Source of the DNA: Trueperaceae bacterium
Lineage (GTDB): Bacteria > Deinococcota > Deinococci > Deinococcales > Trueperaceae
NCBI GenBank assembly: GCA_007130445.1
Contig: SLSM01000155.1
Span: 1-5,266 of the forward strand
Direction of reading: 5' to 3'
Length of the DNA: 5,266 nucleotides
Part shown: in pieces, positions 1 to 5,266 of the stretch
Layout of the letters: each line of letters opens with the position of its first letter
How positions within the stretch are numbered: position 1 is the first letter of the stretch
The notes under the pieces: model-generated
Databases searched by the model: none
What the model was told of the DNA's origin: nothing
Seen by the model: the letters and a program-made list of their open reading frames with translations, nothing else
Program-made: the position numbers and the translations under genes

Positions 1-152
1 ATCGCCTCGACCTGCGCCTGCTCGGTGTCCAGTCCACCGAGGATGGCGGCGGCGTCGCCGGGCAGCGCGCGCATGGCGACGAAGACCAGCGACAGCACCA
101 CCACCATGGTGATCGTGACGCTGACGGTCTGCGTGAGCGCGAAACGGAGCAT
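1..152 (-). CDS. ABC transporter permease, DppB/OppB type (5' end only)
   Basis: This is the N-terminal 50 residues of an inner-membrane permease that would import peptides or related solutes together with the binding protein encoded just upstream. The translation starts MLRFALTQTVSVTITMVVVL, a short positively charged start followed by the first membrane segment (about residues 8-27). It continues with RALPGDAAAILGG, matching the conserved 'l(l)PGDpa' stretch after TM1 in DppB/OppB/GsiC-type permeases. The rest, including the BPD_transp_1 domain and its EAA loop, lies beyond the left edge. ATG at 152-150 is the only possible start nearby, because an in-frame TAG lies seven codons or fewer upstream. 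Its SD is poor: only a weak AGG about 15 bases upstream. The gene follows the binding protein by 89 bases in the same direction and is probably in the same operon. The assignment rests on this short segment plus gene order, so substrate cannot be stated. Confidence 0.85.
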   Translation of the reverse strand, partial: MLRFALTQTVSVTITMVVVLSLVFVAMRALPGDAAAILGGLDTEQAQVEA

Positions 153-175
153 GGGACGATGGTCAGCCTACGACG

Positions 176-237
176 CGCGGGGGCGGTCCGGGCTCCGATG
201 CCCGAACCGCCCCCGCGAGGTGCGCGCTGCGCGCACC
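176..237 (-). promoter_or_regulatory. Tandem intercistronic stem-loops between binding protein and permease genes
   Basis: Two back-to-back hairpins fill the gap after the binding-protein stop codon. In minus-strand order, the first (237-230 paired with 226-219, 8 perfect G/C-rich pairs, 3-base loop) begins four bases after the stop. One base later comes the second (217-200 paired with 193-176, 18 positions, 6-base loop). On the plus strand the second has one C/A mismatch (188/205). In minus-strand RNA that becomes a G-U pair, so the stem is complete only in the operon's own transcript. Neither is followed by a U-run, so a strong intrinsic terminator is unlikely. A 3'-end-stabilising element or partial attenuator that keeps binding protein more abundant than permease, as known for the malE-malF gap, fits better. 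The function is inference; the pairing is seen directly. Confidence 0.7.
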
Positions 238-241
238 GACG

Positions 242-1735
242 TCAGCGCAGCGCGATGTCGCGAAGGTCGAAGGTGTCGAGCAGCGGCGTGATCCAGAAGC
301 CGTCGACGTCGCTGCTGCGGGCGAAGGTGGTGAACGGGGTGCCGATGTAGATGAACGGTGCCTCGTCGTGCAGGCGCGCGAGCGCTTGGGCGTAGAGCGA
401 GCGGCGCGTCTCGGCGTCGGTGATCACGCCGGCGCGCTCGATCCACCCGGCCACCTCCGCGTTGTCGTAGCCGCTGTAGGTGCGTTCAGGATCGCCGTAC
501 CCGTTCAAGCGGCCGCTGGCATCGAGCTTGCCGGTGTGACCGATGACGGTCGCATCGAAGTCGCGCGGGCCGCGGAACACCTCACCCAGCCACACGCCCC
601 ACTCGACGATGCGGATGTCCGCCGTGACGCCGACCTCGCGCAGGTAGTCCTGGATCATCTGGCCGGCGACGATATGAGACTCGTACGGCTGCGGCAACGC
701 CAGGTCGATGGTCCAACCCTGCGGCACGCCGGCGGCGCGCAGCAGATCGCGGGCGCGCTCGGGGTCGTACGGGAAGGGCTCGATGAAGTCGGGGAGCCAG
801 GGGCTGCCGGCCTCCATGAAGGTGCCGATCGTGAAGCCGCCGCCGTACGCGACCTCCATGATCGTCTCGGCGTCCACCGCGTAGTTCAGCGCGCGGCGCA
901 CGCGCGCGTCGTCCAGGTAGGGCCGCCGGTTGTTCAGCGCAGACACCAGCGCGAGGCCCGACGGCCCCTGCTCCAGCACGAAGCGGGCGTCGGCCTGGAT
1001 CGCCGGCCAGTCGACGGCGGCGACGTCGACGGCGATGTGGAACTCGCCCGTCTGCAGCCCCTGCCACTGCACCGCGGCGTCGGCGACGAAACGGATGACC
1101 ACCTCGTCGACCGCCGGCGCGCCCCGGTAGTAGTCGGGGTTGGCAGCGAGGCGCACGAAGCTGTCGCGCACCCACTCGCTGAACACGAACGGTCCCGTGC
1201 CCACGGGGCGGTTGCCGAAGTCGTGCCCGGCCTCGATCAGCGCCGCCGGCACGATCGCGCCCCAGCCGCTCGCGAGCGAGTCGAGGAGCGCCGGGGCCGG
1301 CTGCGCGAGCGTCAGTACCAGCGTGCGCTGGTCGGGGGTGTCGATCGACTCGATCATGGCGAACTCGTTCGCCTTGGGCGACCCCTCGGCCTGCAGGCGC
1401 CGGATGCTCGCGGCCGCATCGGCGGAGGTCAGCTCGCTGCCGTCGTGGAAGCGCACGCCCTCGCGCAGCACGAACGTGAGCGTGAGGCCGTCTGGCGTGA
1501 GTGTCCACGACTCGGCCAACGCGGGCACCACCACGCCGCTCCGGTCCGGCTCGACGAGCGTGTCGTAGAGCGACTTCGAGGTCTGGAAGGCCGACGTCGC
1601 CGACGTCACGTGTGGGTCGAGGGTGTCGGGCTGGGCGGCCGTCGCGACCGTCACCGAGCGGGCCGAGGCGGCGCCCCACGTGGTCGCGAGCACGGTGACC
1701 AGGACGAGGACGAGACTGCGAGCGGTTCGTGGCAT
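242..1735 (-). CDS. ABC transporter substrate-binding protein, family 5 (peptide/nickel/opine type)
   Basis: A 497-residue extracytoplasmic receptor that captures a solute (typically oligopeptides, but also nickel, opines, glutathione or sugars in this family) and hands it to an ABC permease. Residues 1-25 form a Sec signal peptide: basic start, hydrophobic LVLVLVTVLATTW, then AASA ahead of R26, a signal peptidase I-type site. There is no lipobox, and the whole protein lacks cysteine, so it should be soluble in a periplasm rather than lipid-anchored. Family hallmarks follow: an N-terminal TLDPH (38-42), the SBP_bac_5 signature region AESWTLTPDGLTLTFVLREG (74-93) then RFHDG, PVGTGPFVFSEW (177-188), and RRALNYAVDAETIM near residue 280. 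Length is normal and no frame break is seen. The ATG at 1735-1733 is supported by GGAGGG five bases upstream. The permease gene follows 89 bases downstream. Family is certain; ligand is unknown. Confidence 0.95.
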   Translation of the reverse strand: MPRTARSLVLVLVTVLATTWGAASARSVTVATAAQPDTLDPHVTSATSAFQTSKSLYDTLVEPDRSGVVVPALAESWTLTPDGLTLTFVLREGVRFHDGSELTSADAAASIRRLQAEGSPKANEFAMIESIDTPDQRTLVLTLAQPAPALLDSLASGWGAIVPAALIEAGHDFGNRPVGTGPFVFSEWVRDSFVRLAANPDYYRGAPAVDEVVIRFVADAAVQWQGLQTGEFHIAVDVAAVDWPAIQADARFVLEQGPSGLALVSALNNRRPYLDDARVRRALNYAVDAETIMEVAYGGGFTIGTFMEAGSPWLPDFIEPFPYDPERARDLLRAAGVPQGWTIDLALPQPYESHIVAGQMIQDYLREVGVTADIRIVEWGVWLGEVFRGPRDFDATVIGHTGKLDASGRLNGYGDPERTYSGYDNAEVAGWIERAGVITDAETRRSLYAQALARLHDEAPFIYIGTPFTTFARSSDVDGFWITPLLDTFDLRDIALR

Positions 1736-1740
1736 ACGGT

Positions 1741-1746
1741 CCCTCC
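1741..1746 (-). promoter_or_regulatory. Shine-Dalgarno site of the binding-protein gene
   Basis: On the minus strand GGAGGG is followed by five bases and then the ATG at 1735. This is the strongest ribosome-binding site on the minus strand of this window and fixes the start codon of the binding protein. It contrasts with the weak or absent sites before the permease, MFS and GGDEF-EAL genes. Confidence 0.8.
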
Positions 1747-1771
1747 GGCGGGTGGCGAGCGGATTGGCCCA

Positions 1772-1777
1772 AGCGTA
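1772..1777 (-). promoter_or_regulatory. Candidate -10 element for the binding-protein operon
   Basis: TACGCT on the minus strand fits the TAnnnT pattern and would give a leader of about 30 bases carrying the good SD site. No convincing -35 hexamer lies 16-19 bases upstream. The 137-base gap (1736-1872) must hold the operon promoter unless transcription reads through from the MFS gene. A second TAnnnT (TAACGT, 1850-1845) and a 6-bp inverted repeat (CGCGAC at 1786-1791, GTCGCG at 1800-1805) lie farther upstream. The inverted repeat could be an operator, but repeats of this size are common at this GC content. Confidence 0.3.
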
Positions 1778-1854
1778 GCCGAGGCCGCGACGGGGCGTGG
1801 TCGCGCGGCGAGGGCGCAGCGCGCTACGTAAGTGCCCGAGTGCGACGTTACCCG

Positions 1855-1872
1855 CCGCGCGTCACGCGTCGG
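1855..1872 (-). terminator. Weak hairpin directly after the MFS gene stop
   Basis: CCGCGCG and CGCG-T-CGG pair around a TCA loop, giving about seven pairs with a single bulged base, immediately after the MFS stop codon. There is no U-run on the minus-strand side, so at best this is a weak terminator or an mRNA-end structure. Confidence 0.25.
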
Positions 1873-3138
1873 TCAGCGCTCGGCGCGCTCAGGGTGGGCC
1901 GCGGACGCCGCGCGCCCGAGCGGCGCGACGGCCACCGCCGCCATGACGAGCAGGGCGAGGGCGGTCGCGAGGGCGAACGCGTCCGGTACGCCGGCCGTCA
2001 CCAACGCGCCGAAGCCGACCGGTGCGGCCGCGCGCGCGGCGGTACCCACGAGCGTCATGCGGCCGGCGATCGTGCCGTAGGCGCGCGGTCCGAACGACTC
2101 CGCGACCAACGCGGCCCGCGCCGGGGTGATCGCCCCGAAGCCCGCGCCGTAGAGCACCACGAACGTCCACACCCCGAGCGCGCCGGGCAGCGTCAACAGC
2201 GCGATCAGGCCGAGCGCCTGCAGCACGAAGATCGCCGCCGTCACCAGACCCCGCGGCCACACGCTCCCGAGCGGCGTGAACACGAGCCGTCCCGGCAGCG
2301 CCACCAGGCCGATCGCTCCGACGGCGGCCGCGGCCTCGAGCGGGTCGAACCCGCGGCGGGTCAGGAGCGGCACCAGGTGCACGCCGAGCGCCACGATCAC
2401 CGCCATCGATGCACTGAAGGCGAACGTCAGGCGCACGAACGCCCCGGTCGCGAAGGCCTCGGCAGCGCTCAGCGCAGCGGCGGGAGGACGCGTACGCGTG
2501 CGGTCGCGTGCGCTCGCCGTGGGCGCACCGCCGTCGACCAGCTGGCCCAGGTCGTCGGGTCGACGCCGCAGCACCAGAGCGTGCAACGGCGTCGTGACCA
2601 CGAGTTGCACGCCCGCGAGCACGACCAGCGCGTCGCGCCAGCCCAGCGATGCCACCAGCAGCGCCGCGAGCGGCACGAAGACCACGCTGGCGAAGCCGGC
2701 GACGAACGTCAGCAGCGTCAGTGCGGCGCCGCGGCGCCGCTCGAACCACACGGCGATCAGAGCGAAGGCCGGCTCGTAGAGGACCAGCGCGCTGGCCGTG
2801 CCCAGGACCACCCACAGTGCGTAGTACGCCAACGGCGAGGCGACCTGCGACCACGCCACGAGCCCGGCCGTCGCCACCAGGGACCCGGCCGTCATGACAC
2901 CGCGGGTGCCGTGCCGATCGACCCAGCGACCGACCAGCGGCGCCAGCAGCCCCGAGGTCACGAGGCCGACCGAGAAGCCGCCCGTGAGCGCTGCGGTGGA
3001 CCAGCCTAGGTCGACACGCATCGGTTCGACGAACACCGTGAAGGCGTAGAACAGGATCCCGAAGGACACGGTCTCCGTCACGGCCAGTGCCAACACCATG
3101 CGCCAGCCATGGAAGCGGGTGACGGACGTCCTTTGCAT
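1873..3138 (-). CDS. Major facilitator superfamily transporter (oxalate/formate antiporter or monocarboxylate-porter-like)
   Basis: A 421-residue inner-membrane secondary transporter with about 12 hydrophobic segments. Using the start chosen here, residues 9-14 read FHGWRM. Next come SFGILFYAFTVFVEPM (25-40) and LGWS, the usual opening of the OxlT/MCT-like MFS group. Motif A between TM2 and TM3 is clear (GRWVDRHGTR, 70-79). The central cytoplasmic loop begins RRRPDDLG (191-198), matching the 'RrrPedlG' loop of this group, and is Arg/Ala/Pro-rich. The substrate is probably a small organic anion, but this is uncertain. I chose the ATG at 3138 because family similarity begins there and the 40 bases upstream are lower in GC than the coding sequence. 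In-frame ATGs also exist at 3150 and 3180 (the latter giving 435 residues), and none has a convincing SD. The gene is divergent from the GGDEF-EAL gene and 137 bases from the binding-protein gene. Confidence 0.9.
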   Translation of the reverse strand: MQRTSVTRFHGWRMVLALAVTETVSFGILFYAFTVFVEPMRVDLGWSTAALTGGFSVGLVTSGLLAPLVGRWVDRHGTRGVMTAGSLVATAGLVAWSQVASPLAYYALWVVLGTASALVLYEPAFALIAVWFERRRGAALTLLTFVAGFASVVFVPLAALLVASLGWRDALVVLAGVQLVVTTPLHALVLRRRPDDLGQLVDGGAPTASARDRTRTRPPAAALSAAEAFATGAFVRLTFAFSASMAVIVALGVHLVPLLTRRGFDPLEAAAAVGAIGLVALPGRLVFTPLGSVWPRGLVTAAIFVLQALGLIALLTLPGALGVWTFVVLYGAGFGAITPARAALVAESFGPRAYGTIAGRMTLVGTAARAAAPVGFGALVTAGVPDAFALATALALLVMAAVAVAPLGRAASAAHPERAER

Positions 3139-3148
3139 CGCAGTATGC

Positions 3149-3154
3149 ATGGTA
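3149..3154 (-). promoter_or_regulatory. Candidate -10 element for the MFS gene
   Basis: TACCAT on the minus strand fits TAnnnT and ends ten bases before the ATG at 3138. Initiation about seven bases downstream would leave a leader of only a few bases, in line with the missing SD. No good -35 box is visible at standard spacing. An alternative -10, TAGCGT at 3209-3204, would serve the upstream ATG at 3180. The choice between them is open. Confidence 0.25.
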
Positions 3155-3190
3155 CGGGTACGGACGAAGAGCCGCGTCATGATGCCGTAA

Positions 3191-3214
3191 GCGCAGCGTC
3201 TCTACGCTACGCGC
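3191..3214. repeat. Imperfect palindrome in the divergent promoter region (possible operator)
   Basis: AGCGT (3195-3199) and ACGCT (3204-3208) are inverted around CTCT. They are flanked by GCGC on the left (3191-3194) and, after two extra bases, GCGC on the right (3211-3214). The right arm coincides with the candidate -10 box of the GGDEF-EAL gene, so a dimeric regulator bound here would block that promoter. No regulator gene lies next to it in this window. The symmetry is seen; the operator role is inference. Confidence 0.35.
3203..3208 (+). promoter_or_regulatory. Candidate -10 element of a leaderless promoter for the GGDEF-EAL gene
   Basis: TACGCT (TAnnnT) ends exactly six bases before the ATG at 3215, the spacing expected if transcription begins at or next to the A of the start codon. 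No purine-rich SD precedes that ATG, which fits leaderless translation. A -35 match is poor (ATGATG at 3179-3184, 18-base spacer). The same seven bases, CTACGCT, also occur at the candidate -10 of the binding-protein operon. Confidence 0.4.
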
Positions 3215-4969
3215 ATGCCCACGTGGTCGAAGTACCTCGTATCCGTCGTCATCGCGGTGATGGCAGCTGCGGTCCACTTCGGCGTGGGTCCTCTCGGCAC
3301 CCTGTCGCACGCGGCATCGGTCGCGGTCGTGATCGCCGCTGCTGCCGGCCTGGCGGGCGTGTGGGGTCTCGCCGGTGCCCTCGTCGTCGGGGTGATCGCA
3401 GCGGCACTGCTCTCCGGCGTGCACGCCGTCGACGTCGGGCAGGCGCTCCTCGCGGTGGACGCGAGCGTTCCGACGGCCGCCATCGCCGGCGCCGCGCTGC
3501 CGCTCTTCGTCGGCACCATCGTGACACTGCTGCGGCGGCAGCGCACGCGGCGCGCTGCCGCCGACCTGGCGCAGCTCGACCCACTGACCGGCCTGTTCAA
3601 CCGCGTCGCGCTCGAGGCGCACTTGGCAGCGTGGATCGCGCGTGGACGCGAGACCGGCCAATCGACCAAGTTCGCCGTGCTCGTCATCGACCTCGACCGC
3701 TTCAAGGTCATCAACGACATGTACGGACACGACTTCGGCGACCTCGTGCTCACGGCCATCGCCCGGCTCTTGCGCGAACACGTGCGTGGCGACGATCTGG
3801 TGGCGCGCCTGGGCGGGGACGAGTTCGTGGTGGCCATGCCGGGCCTGCCCGACCGGTTCACGGCCGGGGCGGTCGCCCGCAAGTTCGTGGCGTTGCTCTC
3901 GGCCCCGATCTACGCGGGCGGCAAGACCCTCGCCGTCTCCGCGTCCATCGGGATCGCCGTCTACCCCTACGACGGTGAGGACGTCGCCACGCTCATGACG
4001 GGTGCCGACTCGGCGATGTACACCGTGAAGTCGAAGGGCAAGAACTCCTTCGTGTTCTCCGACCCGAAACTGCGCGAACGTCAGGTGAGACGGCTCGAGG
4101 TCGAACAGCGCCTCCGGATCGCCGTCGCCGACCACCGTCTCCGGGTCGCCTATCAACCGCAGATCGACCTATCGACCGGCAAGGTGGTCGCCTTCGAGGC
4201 GCTGCTGCGCTGGGAGGACTCTGAGCTCGGTACCGTCTCGCCCGGCGAGTTCGTGCCGATCGCCGAGGAGGCCGGCCTGATCGTGCCGATCGGTATCTGG
4301 TTGATCCGCGAGACCTGCTACGAGGCGCGTGCGTGGGACGAAGTCGGTGATTCCCAGGTCGGCATCGCGGTCAACGTCTCGTCCCTGCAGTTCCGCCAGA
4401 AGGACTTCGTCGAGCAGGTCGAGGCTGCGTTGCACGACAGCGGGCTGGCACCCGAACGGCTCGAGATCGAGGTCACGGAGGGCTTGCTGATCGACCAACT
4501 CGACGTCGCGATGCAGGCGCTCCGGCAGCTCCAGCGACTCGGCGTGCGCACCGCCCTCGACGACTTCGGGACCGGGTACTCCTCGCTGGCGTACCTGCAG
4601 CGTCTGCCGATCCACGCGCTCAAGATCGACCGCAGCTTCATATCGTGCCTCGCGCTCACCAGCGCCGGTCGCGCGGGCCTCGAAGTACCGCTCGTCGACG
4701 CGATCACGGCGATGGGTCGTACCCTTGGCAAGACGGTCGTAGCCGAGGGTGTCGAGACCGCCGAGCAGGCCCGCTACCTGCAACGCATCGGCGTGCACCA
4801 CGCGCAGGGCTTCTACTTCGGCAAGCCTATGTCGTCCGTAGAGGCGCTGCACGTCGTGCAGCGTCAACGCCAAACGGAGCTGCACGCTGCTCTGGCCGCG
4901 GAGCGTCGCGCACCGGCCGCCTTGCCGGCGGGGCTGGCCGTCGAGAAGGTCATTCGCCTGTACGACTGA
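3215..4969 (+). CDS. Membrane-anchored GGDEF-EAL protein (diguanylate cyclase and c-di-GMP phosphodiesterase)
   Basis: A 584-residue protein that may both make c-di-GMP from two GTP and hydrolyse it to pGpG. The first 107 residues hold about four membrane segments (roughly 7-24, 33-49, 51-69, 88-106) and end in the basic LLRRQRTRR, placing the enzyme domains in the cytosol. No PAS, GAF or HAMP domain is seen, and this anchor is not one I recognise as a named MASE domain. The GGDEF domain starts at DPLTGL (122-127). Metal-site D159, N167 and D176 are present, with an intact inhibitory site RGDD (191-194) exactly five residues before GGDEF (200-204). The EAL domain carries EAL (328-330), N387 in NVS, E422, DDFGTGYSSL (449-458), KIDRSF (470-475), AEGVET (510-515) and QGFYFGKP (531-538), so all catalytic positions look intact. 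Either activity could still dominate. The ATG lacks an SD and fits a leaderless start. Neighbours give no clue to the signalling target. Confidence 0.95.
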   Translation: MPTWSKYLVSVVIAVMAAAVHFGVGPLGTLSHAASVAVVIAAAAGLAGVWGLAGALVVGVIAAALLSGVHAVDVGQALLAVDASVPTAAIAGAALPLFVGTIVTLLRRQRTRRAAADLAQLDPLTGLFNRVALEAHLAAWIARGRETGQSTKFAVLVIDLDRFKVINDMYGHDFGDLVLTAIARLLREHVRGDDLVARLGGDEFVVAMPGLPDRFTAGAVARKFVALLSAPIYAGGKTLAVSASIGIAVYPYDGEDVATLMTGADSAMYTVKSKGKNSFVFSDPKLRERQVRRLEVEQRLRIAVADHRLRVAYQPQIDLSTGKVVAFEALLRWEDSELGTVSPGEFVPIAEEAGLIVPIGIWLIRETCYEARAWDEVGDSQVGIAVNVSSLQFRQKDFVEQVEAALHDSGLAPERLEIEVTEGLLIDQLDVAMQALRQLQRLGVRTALDDFGTGYSSLAYLQRLPIHALKIDRSFISCLALTSAGRAGLEVPLVDAITAMGRTLGKTVVAEGVETAEQARYLQRIGVHHAQGFYFGKPMSSVEALHVVQRQRQTELHAALAAERRAPAALPAGLAVEKVIRLYD

Positions 4970-4979
4970 CGGTCGCGTA

Positions 4980-5000
4980 CGCACGTGTCGGGGACGTGCG
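4980..5000 (+). terminator. Hairpin after the GGDEF-EAL gene, possible terminator
   Basis: CGCACGT (4980-4986) pairs perfectly with ACGTGCG (4994-5000) around a 7-base loop, starting 11 bases after the stop codon. No U-run follows (CGCCGGTTGG), so it is an atypical intrinsic terminator at best. Its position between the stop and the candidate gnd promoter supports a role at the transcript end. Confidence 0.35.
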
Positions 5001-5007
5001 CGCCGGT

Positions 5008-5016
5008 TGGTAGACT
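5008..5016 (+). promoter_or_regulatory. Probable extended -10 promoter for gnd
   Basis: TGG-TAGACT is an extended -10 (TGn followed by TAnnnT, four of six matches to TATAAT). No good -35 hexamer is present, which an extended -10 can tolerate. Transcription would begin near 5022-5024, giving a leader of about 75 bases before the GTG. A 7-bp inverted repeat (CTCGTGG 5015-5021, CCACGAG 5034-5040) overlaps the end of the -10 and the start site, and it encloses the perfect palindrome GGCCGCGCGGCC (5024-5035). It could be an operator. Confidence 0.45.
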
Positions 5017-5042
5017 CGTGGTCGGCCGCGCGGCCACGAGCC

Positions 5043-5094
5043 GGTCTCCTCGAGTGTCGAGGCGGGCGCCGACCGCACGGTGCGGAAGGAGACC
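5043..5094 (+). promoter_or_regulatory. Structured gnd leader with possible SD-sequestering stem
   Basis: GGTCTCCT (5043-5050) is exactly complementary to AGGAGACC (5087-5094), which contains the core of the gnd Shine-Dalgarno. A second hairpin, CCTCGA (5048-5053) with TCGAGG (5057-5062), shares bases 5048-5050 with the anti-SD strand, so the full forms exclude each other. A third, CCGCA (5073-5077) with TGCGG (5081-5085), abuts the SD. Nothing matches a riboswitch aptamer I recognise. The pairings are seen; regulation is inference, and GC-rich sequence makes chance pairing fairly likely. Confidence 0.35.
5084..5091 (+). promoter_or_regulatory. Shine-Dalgarno site of gnd
   Basis: GGAAGGAG lies six bases before the GTG at 5098. 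This decides the start, because the gene has no ATG at its beginning. It is the only strong SD on the plus strand of this window. Confidence 0.8.
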
Positions 5095-5097
5095 CTC

Positions 5098-5266
5098 GTG
5101 AGCAGCAACGCAGACGTCGGCCTGATCGGCCTCGCGGTGATGGGACAGAACCTCGTCCTCAACATGGTCGACAACGGCTTCACGGTGGCCGTGTACAACC
5201 GCACCACCGCCGTCACGGACGAGTTCGCTGCCGGCCGCGGAAACGTGCAGGGCGTGGTCGCCACGC
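5098..5266 (+). CDS. gnd: 6-phosphogluconate dehydrogenase, decarboxylating (5' end only)
   Basis: The first 56 codons of the enzyme that converts 6-phosphogluconate and NADP+ to ribulose 5-phosphate, CO2 and NADPH in the oxidative pentose phosphate pathway (cytosolic dimer). After the GTG start the protein reads VGLIGLAVMGQNLVLNM (residues 7-23). This holds the dinucleotide-binding GLAVMG loop (11-16), in the exact form typical of 6PGDH rather than the related hydroxyisobutyrate dehydrogenases. VYNRT (32-36) follows; its Arg contacts the 2'-phosphate of NADP in known structures, predicting NADP preference. FAAGRGN further on also fits the family. The catalytic Lys and Glu and the C-terminal helical domain lie beyond the right edge, so completeness and the long or short family form cannot be judged. 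It is codirectional with the GGDEF-EAL gene across 128 bases and probably has its own promoter. Confidence 0.95.
   Translation, partial: MSSNADVGLIGLAVMGQNLVLNMVDNGFTVAVYNRTTAVTDEFAAGRGNVQGVVAT

Noticed and set aside
176..217. Reading the 18-position hairpin as a classical Rho-independent terminator
   Set aside because: The minus-strand sequence after the stem (GTCGTAGGCTGACC) has no U-run, and the permease gene needs read-through from an upstream promoter.
368..1831. Long plus-strand open frame (487 residues) antisense to the binding-protein gene
   Set aside because: Its product is Arg/Gly/Val/His-rich low-complexity sequence with no family motif. It mirrors a gene with full SBP_bac_5 similarity, and long antisense frames are expected at this GC content.
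1729..3009. Plus-strand open frame (426 residues) antisense to the MFS gene
   Set aside because: The translation is Arg/Gln/His-rich, without hydrophobic or catalytic motifs; it is a shadow of the MFS coding frame.
1889..4156. Minus-strand open frame of 755 residues spanning the MFS gene, the divergent promoter and part of the GGDEF-EAL gene
   Set aside because: It crosses two well-supported genes in wrong frames, gives Arg/Gly/His-rich sequence and has no recognisable domain.
4169..4984. Minus-strand open frame (271 residues) antisense to the EAL domain
   Set aside because: It lies fully opposite conserved EAL-domain codons and has no motif or ribosome-binding site of its own.
4950..5264. 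Minus-strand open frame of 104 residues over the gnd leader and 5' end
   Set aside because: It overlaps the clearly recognisable gnd N-terminus and the promoter region; no SD or family similarity was seen.
1..5266. Possible novel defence, mobile or biosynthetic system
   Set aside because: All five protein genes belong to well-known families (ABC permease, SBP_bac_5, MFS, GGDEF-EAL, 6PGDH). No transposase, integrase, toxin, nuclease, tandem repeat array or tRNA was seen, and base composition is uniform.

Overview
The window comes from a high-GC bacterial chromosome in which almost every base is coding or short intergenic. Four points suggest, without proving, a Deinococcota/Trueperales-type organism. 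The peptide-type binding protein has a plain Sec signal and no lipobox. TAnnnT hexamers lie close to start codons that have no Shine-Dalgarno (SD) sequence. Leaderless transcripts of that kind are known to be common in Deinococcus. Codons are strongly G/C-ending. Another high-GC phylum cannot be excluded from 5.3 kb.

Layout. The left 3.1 kb is read on the minus strand. From right to left it holds an MFS transporter (about 3138-1873), a periplasmic solute-binding protein of ABC family 5 (1735-242), and the first 50 codons of the partner DppB/OppB-type permease (152 to beyond the left edge). The last two form the start of a peptide/nickel/opine-type ABC importer operon, with a striking tandem stem-loop in the 89-base gap between them. 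A divergent intergenic region (about 3139-3214) separates this block from a plus-strand membrane-anchored GGDEF-EAL protein (3215-4969) whose cyclase, inhibitory-site and phosphodiesterase motifs are all intact. After 128 bases with hairpins and a probable extended -10 promoter comes the 5' end of 6-phosphogluconate dehydrogenase (gnd, 5098 to beyond the right edge).

How the genes fit together. The binding protein and permease are one uptake system. The MFS gene is codirectional, but a 137-base gap makes it probably a separate unit. The GGDEF-EAL enzyme should set local c-di-GMP levels, and gnd belongs to the oxidative pentose phosphate pathway. I see no functional link among these four units beyond adjacency.

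I found no mobile element, CRISPR array, tRNA, rRNA or clear novel multi-gene system. The most interesting signals are non-coding: (1) the tandem intercistronic hairpins, whose larger stem is fully paired only in the RNA of the operon's own strand; (2) a gnd leader in which the Shine-Dalgarno can pair with an upstream anti-SD that itself overlaps a competing hairpin; (3) a short palindromic divergent promoter region consistent with leaderless transcription of the GGDEF-EAL gene.
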